Source: Parietichytrium sp. I65-24A (Eukaryota > Sar > Bigyra > Thraustochytrida > Thraustochytriidae). From it: a stretch of 15,563 nucleotides of DNA. Below the pieces are notes generated by a model. The model made no database searches. It saw only the letters and a list, made by a program, of their open reading frames with translations, and was not told the origin of the DNA. Of the stretch, positions 8,036 to 14,878 are shown piece by piece (positions within the stretch are counted from its first letter, which is position 1; each line of letters starts with the position of its first letter). Location: the NCBI GenBank assembly GCA_012862575.1, contig BLSF01000104.1, forward strand, positions 64,001 to 79,563, written 5' to 3'. Both the position numbers and the translations under genes were made by a program.

Positions 8036-8154
8036 CTAGCAAACAAATCAATCAACAAACCAACCAACAAACCAACAAACTAACAAACAGAGAGAGGGAG
8101 AGAGGGAGAGAGAGAAAGCGGAGGGCAAGCTGCGCTACCAGAGCACGCGCTTAC
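8036..8154 (-). other. Candidate 5'-UTR intron of the channel gene
   Basis: On the channel's sense strand there is a consensus donor AACG|GTAAGC (GT at 8154-8153), then a long CT-rich tract, then TTTGCTAG ending at 8036. The 119-base span would be removed from the leader, about 240 bases upstream of the channel ATG. Both ends fit and the tract suits a pyrimidine-rich intron, but the region is non-coding, so no reading frame supports the call. Confidence 0.3.
8040..8120. repeat. CAAA/CAAC repeat followed by GA tract
   Basis: Imperfect AAACAAATCAATC-type tetranucleotides (8040-8090) run into GAGAGGGAGA purine repeats (to about 8120). On - this is the CT-rich and GTTT-rich body of the candidate channel leader intron. 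Confidence 0.8.
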
Positions 8155-8283
8155 CGTTTCGAGACGTCGCTGGCGTATGCGTCGCTTACTATTCTATTCT
8201 TCTTGTGAGATGGATGGAGGGCTTGCCTGCCGGACTGCCAAGTCGGCTGAAGGAGTGAGTGGGAGAGACGGGTAGAGGGGTAC

Positions 8284-8340
8284 AATGAGAGAGAGTGAGA
8301 GGGAGGGAGAGATGGAGAGATGGAGAGACAAGAGAGAGAG
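8284..8340. repeat. GA-rich microsatellite
   Basis: Interrupted GAGA/GGGAGAGA/GATGGAGA units form a purine-only strand over most of about 57 bases. It lies upstream of the channel gene; no reading frame of interest crosses it. Confidence 0.8.
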
Positions 8341-8670
8341 GTGCCCCTTACTTGCTTAGTTCACTTCTCTTGTGATTGCAACCTTTTCGTACTAGCCGCC
8401 TTCCATTGTCTGGTTGGTTACCAATAGGATACTCTCACAGTCAGTACAATTGCCGCGTGAAAGATCAGTCGGCGCGCTAGTTAACGAAGCTGGGAGGCGT
8501 TGACCGTGGGTTTGTGCAAGAACGAGTATTTCAAAATTGGCTGATAGGCGGGCATGGATCGACAGGACACGGCCTTCACACGGAGGTGTGCTTTGGGCGA
8601 GTTTGTTTGGTAAGCACTGTAAGCACTGCACCTTTGACTTGTTCACCGCAAGACGCTCCGTTCCCGTCCA

Positions 8671-8702
8671 TGTGCAGTGCAGTGCAGTGTAGTGCAGTGC
8701 AG
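8671..8702. repeat. (GTGCA)n pentanucleotide array
   Basis: Roughly six tandem GTGCA units occur, with one unit changed to GTGTA. It follows a perfect tandem pair of TAAGCACTG 40 bases upstream (8611-8628). Confidence 0.8.
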
Positions 8703-9228
8703 GCCTCTACGCCGTTTGCTCCGAAGAACGGTGTTTGTTCCCTCATGATGCAGGAAACGATTCAACAGATACTTTCAACTTGAAAGAAAGGATTTGAATA
8801 CTTTTGAACGAGCGCTTACCTTGGCCGATATTGAGTCACCGTTGAACAATCTCTGCTTTCATTCTTTTCATTTCTTCCCACGTCCTTCTTCAAAGTTTTC
8901 ATATTTTCCCAACGGTCTTATAAACCCGTCTAGTAGTGCCTAACACCATATGTGCGTTGAAACTTCTACTCAACAGCGCCAATACAGCCATAAGGTGGGG
9001 GTGCGGCTATGCAGAACTATGAAAGCGCGCGATATGGATAAGAGTGCACGATATGAACTACAAATGCACGTGAGGTTTTAAGCAGAGGATATAGTATACA
9101 GCTGATGTTGTGCACCGCATTTTAGAAGAGCTTGCTAGGTGGGAGAAGTCAGGAGTTCACAGCGAAACATAGCGAAACCGTAAAGAGGTTATTTCCTTGT
9201 GAGTTGGAAACTTTTTACTTTTTCAATT

Positions 9229-9236
9229 TATAAAAG
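9229..9236 (+). promoter_or_regulatory. TATA-box-like site with no assigned gene
   Basis: TATAAAAG on +, 1.6 kb upstream of the IQ/WW-like start. It matches the TATA consensus, but no ORF with a convincing start follows; the downstream 99-codon stretch from ATG 9496 has no recognisable domain. It may be chance in AT-rich DNA. Confidence 0.15.
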
Positions 9237-10422
9237 TCAGACGGAATCAAATGAAAGAGGTTGGCGGGTTGGTGCCGATCAGGTCTTGCTGTTTGCTGCC
9301 GAGTGAAAAGTTGTCTGGAGAGATGAGCAACACATGTCAGAGCCAAAGCACACCTCAAAGCTGGGCGTTGTTTGAGGCCTTCAGCTATGGAAACATGGGC
9401 ACTGGCCAAACAGGAGATTGACAGTGAAACTTGAGTCGCTGTGTCCTCAACTCGCCACTACTCGTAGAGTTCTGACAGCTTTGACAGCTCTGAGAATGAG
9501 TGGAGTACAGACTGTGAGCACAGCGCGGCTTTCTTCTGCGTTGGCAGCGAAGGAACCCCTCAGACGCGGTCGCACGCAGCTCAGACTGACTGTACCAATC
9601 CTCGTAAGGGACTTGTATTTAACGGCAACATTGTTTTTGGATGTGCTGGTCCTGTATTTCGAACTTTTCACGGTGGAATTTGTGAAAGTACCGGTAATCA
9701 ACTCTGAACGCCCTCATCGAGGAGATTGCGGCTTGTGTGTGATTTCGCTGCACAAGCGCAAGCTGCGTTTGTGCTCCAAGTTGCAACTGTGACAAGTATT
9801 CACAAGAGCACCGCAAAAGTTGGATAGATGGATGGCTATTCGACACAATCTCAAGACGTTGAATGAATATTTATTTGCCCCTACCAGCTTGAAGAATATT
9901 CAAACCTCCGAGAGCTTCTCTTGCATTTAAAAAAAGTCAAGAAGGAGGCGAGCCGGTTCGAGAGTTAGGCTTACAGGTTCTCCGTCCAACAAGAAAGATT
10001 GTTGTGAATATGGTTGGTGATGCACGCCTTGCCGGAATACCTGGCCTGCATATGCGGGAGCATGCAAGCGGGGATGATAATAGCAACCTTGCGTGCATCG
10101 CGCACATCTTTGTTGTTTCGAAGTTGTGCAAAAACTCGCCAAGGGTCGCCCCGCACCTGTGGAACTTGTACGGCCAGACTGTCGAAAGTGTCGAAAGAAA
10201 GAAATAGACGCGAGGTCGTCAGCATTAAATTCCGCGACTCGCGAATATCGTCGTCGTTGTCGTGATCATCACGCCGGCTTCAGGTCATTGTGGAGACTCC
10301 GGACTTGAAGATGCTCGTCTTTGTGGCGAGATGGGCGCCAAGGTAGAAAATAATGGAAGACTTGTCCGTTATAGGTTGAGTCGACTCGGAAGTTCAAGCT
10401 AACGGTGCTCAGCTCACGTCAC

Positions 10423-10665
10423 ATGATGTCAATCAAGGTCACGCTGGTCGCCATGCTGACATCGATATACATTGTTTGCGGTGGCGGCAGTGGCCATGTC
10501 GGCGGAGAGGAAGGAGTCAGGTGTTCCATCGCTGATGACGAACACTGCAAAGTTGCTGTGCTGCATGAAGATCGATTTTCGACGCTTTTAGCTAATGTTG
10601 ATAGCGCTTTCGCTCGCCAAAAGTTGCACTTTGACACGTGTGCTGCTGCAGGACTATTTATTTAG
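10423..10665 (+). CDS. Possible small secreted protein (weak)
   Basis: From ATG 10423 the + strand encodes 80 residues ending at a TAG. The N-terminus MMSIKVTLVAMLTSIYIVCG looks like a signal peptide: a basic residue, a hydrophobic core, then small residues. The remainder has three further cysteines and no domain I know. It could instead be a first exon, since a CTGCTGCAG acceptor-like motif and other splice-like sites are close, or a chance frame: the opposite strand is open for 72 codons across the same DNA. It sits 160 bases upstream of the IQ/WW-like gene on the same strand. Confidence 0.15.
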   Translation: MMSIKVTLVAMLTSIYIVCGGGSGHVGGEEGVRCSIADDEHCKVAVLHEDRFSTLLANVDSAFARQKLHFDTCAAAGLFI

Positions 10666-10687
10666 CATAGATTGTGAAGACGACAGT

Positions 10688-10715
10688 GACGAACGACGAA
10701 TGACGAACGACGAAC
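10688..10715. repeat. Tandem 7-bp repeat GACGAAC x4
   Basis: Four heptamers in a row (GACGAAC, GACGAAT, GACGAAC, GACGAAC), 110 bases upstream of the IQ/WW-like start, in its presumed leader or promoter. Confidence 0.85.
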
Positions 10716-10826
10716 GAAATCTCTGTCGATTTAAAGACCAAGCGGTTGCTCGTGCCGGGATTGTGAAGAGCACTTGGTGGCGTGACACGGACGCCGTCGA
10801 GGGAGTCGCGGCGGCGGCAATAATAG

Positions 10827-11558
10827 ATGGACAGGCCAACGCCATGGCGGGCATACCATCGGCCGCACACAAATTTATTCCAAGAGGAGCTGTCTCGAAG
10901 CAAAGTGGCTGGCTCAGGCGCTCTGGGCGATGGATTCGGCCCTCTTGGATTTAGCGCGTCCGAGGCATATCGGGACAGCGAGGACGATGTGCTTCAAAGA
11001 TACAATCGCGGAGTGAAGGCGGTCCAGGAGACGCGCTACGTTGCGGTTGAAGGAATCGAGGACCAGTCCGCGACTCGGACGATGCACGTGGCCGAAAAGA
11101 AGCTTCACGGCCGTATGCCAACTTCACATCTGGTCGCGGCAAGGCTGGAGCGGAATCCGGTTTACGATTCAGCATTTCAGGTTCTTGACCAATACGTATT
11201 ATCTGGGGAGCGGGATCGCGAGAGGATGAGCTTTGAATCCCAGGTGTCAAGCTCAAAGGCTCCTCGCAAGGTGCCGGACAGACTTGCAGACCGCCTCGGC
11301 GTAAGGCACGCCGGAGGGAGTCGCTTTAAATCACGCTTGCATTATTTGAGCAGAACTGACCCGCGGAGATTCTTCAAGCTGCAGAGCGTACCTGTTGCGA
11401 CCGCCACGCGCCGAATTCAGAGCTGGTGGCGGTGCGTGCTTGCTCGTCGGAGAATGCAGCAGTTAAAAGAGCTGTTTACTGTCACGCGATATGATCCGAA
11501 AACGGGCATGTGGTACCGGTCGAACGCGAGAACCGGGAAGTCGGAGTGGTTGTATTGA
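10827..11558 (+). CDS. IQ-motif protein with a WW-like C-terminus, otherwise unknown
   Basis: A 243-residue soluble protein. An exact IQ motif, IQSWWRCVLAR (197-207, pattern IQxxxRxxxxR), predicts binding of calmodulin or a related light chain in a basic helix running to about residue 215. The last 22 residues, YDPKTGMWYRSNARTGKSEW then LY, resemble the second and third strands of a WW domain (TGxxYxxNxxTxxxxW), but the usual first tryptophan is absent and the protein stops right after the last one. The N-terminal 190 residues are polar, charged and probably partly disordered, and I cannot name a family. IQ plus WW-like tails occur in cytoskeletal and ciliary proteins, so such a role is a guess. 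TAG at 10824-10826 is in frame directly before the ATG, fixing the start. A better-context ATG at 10843 is out of frame and gives only 36 codons. Converges on Pelota. Confidence 0.7.
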   Translation: MDRPTPWRAYHRPHTNLFQEELSRSKVAGSGALGDGFGPLGFSASEAYRDSEDDVLQRYNRGVKAVQETRYVAVEGIEDQSATRTMHVAEKKLHGRMPTSHLVAARLERNPVYDSAFQVLDQYVLSGERDRERMSFESQVSSSKAPRKVPDRLADRLGVRHAGGSRFKSRLHYLSRTDPRRFFKLQSVPVATATRRIQSWWRCVLARRRMQQLKELFTVTRYDPKTGMWYRSNARTGKSEWLY

Positions 11559-11577
11559 AACTGAGTATTACGAAGCT

Positions 11578-11599
11578 TGTGTTGTTGTTGTTGTTGTTG
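11578..11599. repeat. (TGT)n microsatellite
   Basis: Seven TGT units start 20 bases after the IQ/WW-like stop, in its 3' UTR. Confidence 0.85.
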
Positions 11600-11686
11600 C
11601 AGTGTTATGTTATCCTAAATTAAATCTTTGGTTGCTTCCCATTTCCCATTTCCCATTCTTGGTCTTTTTGTTTGTTTGTTTCTGCT

Positions 11687-11692
11687 TTTATT
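11687..11692 (-). promoter_or_regulatory. Probable poly(A) signal of Pelota
   Basis: AATAAA on -, about 158 bases downstream of the Pelota TAG. It is the first canonical hexamer after the stop. Confidence 0.45.
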
Positions 11693-11843
11693 GCTCTCAA
11701 AAGAAAGAGCCAGACCTGAAGAAAGTAGCGCAGAACAGTGTGACCAATCTCGACCATCTGCGCAAAACTTGTGTGTGTGTGTATGTATGTGAAGAGAAGA
11801 AATATGTCGGCCAGATTTAATAAGGACTCGAAGAGTCTACACC

Positions 11844-11849
11844 AATAAA
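11844..11849 (+). promoter_or_regulatory. Probable poly(A) signal of the IQ/WW-like gene
   Basis: AATAAA on +, 286 bases after the IQ/WW-like stop and directly abutting the Pelota stop codon. If used, the IQ/WW-like transcript would end inside the antisense of Pelota exon 3. Confidence 0.4.
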
Positions 11850-13442
11850 CTAAGCAAACATATCGTGCACCGCCTCCTCGGCATCCTCCTCATCATGCGT
11901 GCCGGAGTGTAAACCAGCACCATAGGCAGCTTCCCTCGCCGCTTCAGTTTCTTCAGCATCTTCGATTCCTGCATCGCTATCGTCCTCGTAGTCGTCATAG
12001 TCTGGATTGAACATCATGTCACCCTGCTGGTCTTCTTCCTGCGCGAGCTCTTCAATCTCCAAGTTGTCGAGCTCTGGAAGAGGATACCTGGATATGGCAG
12101 CTACACCCGAAAGCTGCTCGAGCTGCTCCCCGGACGTGTGCAGAGCGGAGAAGATGAACACCTTTGCGCCGGCATCCCTGCACTCCTCCACAAGTTCTAC
12201 GTACTTTTTCCTTGTTTTGATGTCTGAGGAGCGGAAGAGCGAGTCGGTGACGAGCAGAGACTGGATGGCGCCTTTTTCTAGAACTGCCTTGACGTGCGGG
12301 TATGAATAAAACGCTTTGTCGGAGCTCTCGTTGAGCATGCGAAAGAATTTGTTGAGGGCTTTGACTTCGCGCACGGCCTGGGTGTCCAGGAGTTTTTCCT
12401 GAAGGTTCGGGTCCGCAAGAATCTGGTCAAGAGCGTGTTTGTACCCGGAGGAGGAGTGTGTGAGTATGAACTGGTCCTTGTGCTGTACAAAGTGTCTCAT
12501 GTCGGGCCGTTTTTCCTGCACAGAATAACAGAATAGGGTCATGTATATTATATACATACATACATACATACATACCGACCGTTTTGTTGTTTCAGTTAGA
12601 GACAATGACGCACGCCCGCCCTCCTGCCCTCCTGCCCTCCTGCCCAGACAAGTCTTGTGTGACGCAAGTGCGGACTTACCGATTCGCCCATCATGTATTT
12701 GAAAAAGTCGTCCTTGACATATCCAGGACTCGCAATAATCACGCTTTTGACGATCTCAAAATCAATTTCCCTGGCCATGGCTTGCAGGACCATTTCGAAG
12801 AACTTTTTCGTGGCCTCGCCGTAGCTCTTGCCGTCCGCGCGCTTTTTGGGTATGCTTTTCTCAATTTTTGCGCGAAGCAGGGTCATGTGGCCGGTGATGA
12901 GGCATACATGCGCGAGGCCATGCTGCATGACGACCGCGGCGAGCTTGGCCTGCTTGATGGGGTTGCAGGCGGTGTCGAGGCGCTCCAGGAAGATGGTATC
13001 CCACCTGTCCTTTTGGATGGTAAAATTCCTGTGCGGCTCGAGCTCGATGGTGTGGTGCGCGCCGAGCTTGACGTGTTGGTTCTCCCTGATGTTCTTGCCT
13101 GCGAGTCGGATGCAGCACTCTTGCGGGTCAAAGTCCACTGCGGTGACCTTGACCGTGAGGGTGATGCGGAGCCGCTGCGACTGCACTGCGGTCGCGTTCT
13201 CCTTGATCACTTTCCTGATCGTGGTGGCCGTGACCGCGTCGCCGACGGAGATCAGGTTGAACGCGTGCCACATGTCCTCCGAGTCGCCTGCGCAGAGCGT
13301 TACCTGAGACAGCGTCCGTCAAGATTTGGCATGCCACACCCCCCCCCAGAAAAACAAGCAAAACACCACAGCAAAAATCAATGTTCCATCGCTCTGTCAG
13401 TCGGAGGTCCATCAATCAATCAATCTATCTATCAATCGATCG

Positions 13443-13513
<71 letters not shown>

Positions 13514-13798
13514 TCCCCGCCCATCCATCCTTCTCCCGTCGACATTTGACCGTATTATATATATTCAAGTGCATTACAAGTTCAACACGCAGCTCCTTCG
13601 CCCATCCAATCCATCCATCTATCCATCCACACATCAATCTATCCAATCCATCCATCCATCCACACGTCCATCAATCAATCCATCCATCCAATCGCGCGAT
13701 CATTTCCCACGCGGCGCGCCACCCCCACGAGGTGGCCGAAGACAACTCACAAACCCATCGCCGTCTTTCGCGGACACGACCTTCTTCACGAGCTGCAT
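11850..13798 (-). CDS. PELO: Pelota / DOM34 ribosome-rescue factor, three exons
   Basis: Pelota works with Hbs1 and ABCE1 to split stalled ribosomes and start no-go and non-stop mRNA decay in the cytosol. Three exons, both introns phase 0, give 445 residues: 13798-13751 (1-16), 13303-12680 (17-224), 12515-11850 (225-445). Exon 1 reads MQLVKKVVSAKDGDGF and joins VTLCAGDSEDMWHAF, matching the family's G-x-VTL...EDMWH start. All four splice sites are good: TTT|GTGAGT, CTGTCTCAG|GTA, TCG|GTAAGT, TCTGTGCAG|GAA. TAG at 13816-13814 is in frame before the ATG. Visible landmarks are the Sm-like N-domain with GAHHTIELEPHRNFT, VVMQHGLAHVCL, ASPGYVKDDFFKYM in the middle domain, and TSGEQLEQLSGVAAISRYPL in the C-domain. 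There is no GGQ, as expected for Pelota and unlike eRF1. An acidic tail (about 374-445) makes it roughly 60 residues longer than human PELO. Confidence 0.95.
12516..12679 (-). other. Pelota intron 2
   Basis: 164 bases, donor GTAAGT and acceptor TCTGTGCAG, phase 0. It contains an ATAC microsatellite (12552-12575) and three tandem CCCTCCTG octamers (12619-12645), both given as + strand sequence. I see no snoRNA-like boxes. Confidence 0.9.
13410..13512. repeat. (ATCA)n tetranucleotide array in Pelota intron 1
   Basis: About 25 near-perfect ATCA units occur, with a few ATCG and ATCT variants. It reads as TGAT repeats in the Pelota pre-mRNA. Long open frames rich in S-I-N-Q across this stretch are repeat artefacts. 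Confidence 0.95.
13594..13690. repeat. (CCAT)n interrupted array in Pelota intron 1
   Basis: CCAT/CCATC units are mixed with ATCAATC and CACA spacers; the sense strand of the pre-mRNA reads ATGG/GATG repeats. It is the second repeat block of the intron, near the donor side. Confidence 0.9.
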
Positions 13799-14064
13799 CT
13801 CGCCTGCTCTGCGCTAGGGGCCCGCCTACTTGCAGCGTAGAACACCTTTCTCCGCTCGCTCCTTCTGTCTCCTGTCTCCTGCCTCCTGCCTCTTTCCCCA
13901 AGACAGGTGTCCTCGTTCCAGCCGCGTTCCCGTTCCGTTCCAGCTCTGCGCAGCTGAGCTCGCATTAGTTGGTGTGAGTATCTAGTAGAGTCAATCTAAT
14001 CTATTCTTTCGAAGCTTACGTGCTCCTTTATAAATAAAGATGCAATTTGGAAACAAGTTTGTTG

Positions 14065-14104
14065 CTCACAGTCAATAAATGAAACTCACTGTCAATCAAT
14101 GTCC
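14065..14104. repeat. Imperfect 20-bp tandem duplication
   Basis: The two units share CTCAC.GTCAAT.AATG with five or six differences: 14065-14084 and 14085-14104. They are followed by a second small duplication of TGTCCTGT near 14100-14118. Confidence 0.7.
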
Positions 14105-14163
14105 TGTCATGTCCTGTTCAGTGATCGATTGATGTAGCACGACTGCATTTGCATCTGAATTCT

Positions 14164-14190
14164 GCATTTGCATTTGCATTTACATTTACA
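14164..14190. repeat. (GCATTT)n hexamer array
   Basis: GCATTT x3 followed by ACATTT and ACA, with another GCATTTGCAT 20 bases to the left. The junctions create ATTTGCAT, the octamer motif of POU factors in animals; that is not known to matter here. Confidence 0.8.
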
Positions 14191-14212
14191 CATGGTGTTC
14201 GCGCGGGGAGAT

Positions 14213-14235
14213 GGATAGATAGATAGATAGATAGA
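14213..14235. repeat. (GATA)n microsatellite
   Basis: Five to six GATA units directly follow GATG, in the intergenic region. Confidence 0.9.
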
Positions 14236-14760
14236 AGACAAGAAAACAAGACAACAAGAAAATGAGAAGACAAAAACACTTTGGCTTGCGCGACTCCGTT
14301 TTGTGCTTTGTGATGATGGGAATTGCCAACATCGAACATCGAAGGAAGGGGCTGGATGCCGTGACGCCTCAAAAAGTCTTGCGCCTTTGAAGATGTGCGG
14401 AGACAGCCATCAATGTTTCAATGGGGCTCACGATGCGAGGAGATCTCTGACGAGAGTGGATAGGATCTATATGTCTTTGTTCATGTTAGGTAGGATATAT
14501 AATCGAACGAAGACGGGGGGACACGCAAAAAGAAGGCGGCTGAATTGCGTGGGAAAATATATGGTACTGTGAGTACTGTGCTCGAGAAGGAGCAAGTCTC
14601 AGTGTCGAATAGCAAGCTAACGCTTTTATCATGCATGATTGCTCCAAACTCCTCCTCCGGGGGGGGAGGGATCTGCCTTTTTTTGGGTAAAGAGAAAGAC
14701 AGAGAGTGAGAATGAGACAGAGAGAAGGGCTCTCTAAAGAGCCCGCCAAGGTGGACTAGT

Positions 14761-14849
14761 ACGCACGCACGCAAGCAGGCAAGCAAGCAGACAAGCAAGC
14801 ATTCAAGCAAGCAGGCAAGCAAGCAGACAAGCAAGCGAGCACGCAAGCG
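14761..14849. repeat. CAAG-type array with a 36-bp higher-order period
   Basis: ACGC then CAAG/CAGG/CAGA tetranucleotides. A 29-base block beginning CAAGCAGGCAAGCAAG occurs twice without a mismatch, at 14772-14800 and 14808-14836, spaced by 36. It lies 30-118 bases after the stop of the coiled-coil gene, so it is probably in its 3' UTR. Confidence 0.85.
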
Positions 14850-14878
14850 GATGAGGATGGGGAAGAAGAATAAACTAA

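Larger units (their letters stand above)
7793..10826. other. 3 kb region with no convincing gene
   Basis: This gap separates the divergent channel (-) and IQ/WW-like (+) genes. Open frames of 60-124 codons occur on both strands, but they overlap each other, mostly lack an ATG start and match nothing I know. Contents: an octamer array (CTCCCGAT) at 7799-7829 in the channel leader; a candidate channel 5'-UTR intron (8036-8154); purine and CAAA repeats (8040-8120, 8284-8340); a tandem TAAGCACTG pair (8611-8628); a GTGCA array (8671-8702); TATA-like sites at 8919-8924 (TATAAA) and 9229-9236 (TATAAAAG); and a 7-bp GACGAAC array (10688-10715). Non-coding RNAs or poorly conserved small genes are not excluded. 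Confidence 0.5.
11559..11849. other. Convergent 3' UTR region with crossing poly(A) signals
   Basis: These 291 bases lie between two facing stops. They include a TGT array (11578-11599), three tandem CCCATTT-type units (11639-11657), a GTGT/GTAT stretch near 11771-11790, and a small hairpin GACTC-GAA-GAGTC (11825-11837). Each gene's best poly(A) signal lies near the other gene's stop. Confidence 0.6.
13304..13750 (-). other. Pelota intron 1
   Basis: 447 bases, donor GTGAGT, acceptor CTGTCTCAG with a CTTGAC branch-like site 12-17 bases before it, phase 0. It separates a 48-base first exon from the rest of the gene. Two microsatellites fill nearly half of it. Confidence 0.88.
13799..14878. other. 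Repeat-rich intergenic region upstream of Pelota
   Basis: There are 1,080 bases between the Pelota start and the stop of the coiled-coil gene, both on -. No convincing gene was found. The first 170 bases, a CT-rich + strand, are the probable Pelota leader and promoter. A TATTTATA-like site on - (14036-14029; TATAAATA on +) is about 235 bases upstream of the Pelota ATG, and the same stretch carries AATAAA on +. Further right are a 20-bp tandem duplication, GCATTT and GATA arrays, and the CAAG array in the 3' UTR of the coiled-coil gene. Confidence 0.55.

Noticed and set aside
9418-9792. 124-codon + strand frame downstream of a TATA-like site
   Set aside because: It starts at TTG, has no recognisable domain, and an 84-codon frame is open on the other strand over the same bases.
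9950-9975. GGTTCGA tRNA B-box-like sequence
   Set aside because: The flanking bases do not form a T-arm or acceptor stem on either strand, and no A box is at the right distance.
9927-10308. Overlapping 60-84-codon frames on both strands, possible decayed gene
   Set aside because: None starts and ends sensibly or matches a family I know; all frames look equally likely, as in non-coding DNA.
10843-10954. Alternative start with strong context (GCCATGG) in the IQ/WW-like gene
   Set aside because: It is out of frame with the IQ motif and ends after 36 codons; it may affect translation but is not the protein start.
13410-13512. Possible CRISPR-like or satellite array
   Set aside because: The unit is only four bases with no spacers, so it is a plain microsatellite.
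12584-13549. 321-codon + strand frame opposite Pelota
   Set aside because: It is antisense to the conserved Pelota exon 2 and continues into the repeat; its openness comes from GC-rich codons on the other strand.
13326-13968. Long + strand frames rich in SINQ/INPS repeats
   Set aside because: They are translations of the ATCA and CCAT microsatellites inside Pelota intron 1; several frames are open at once.
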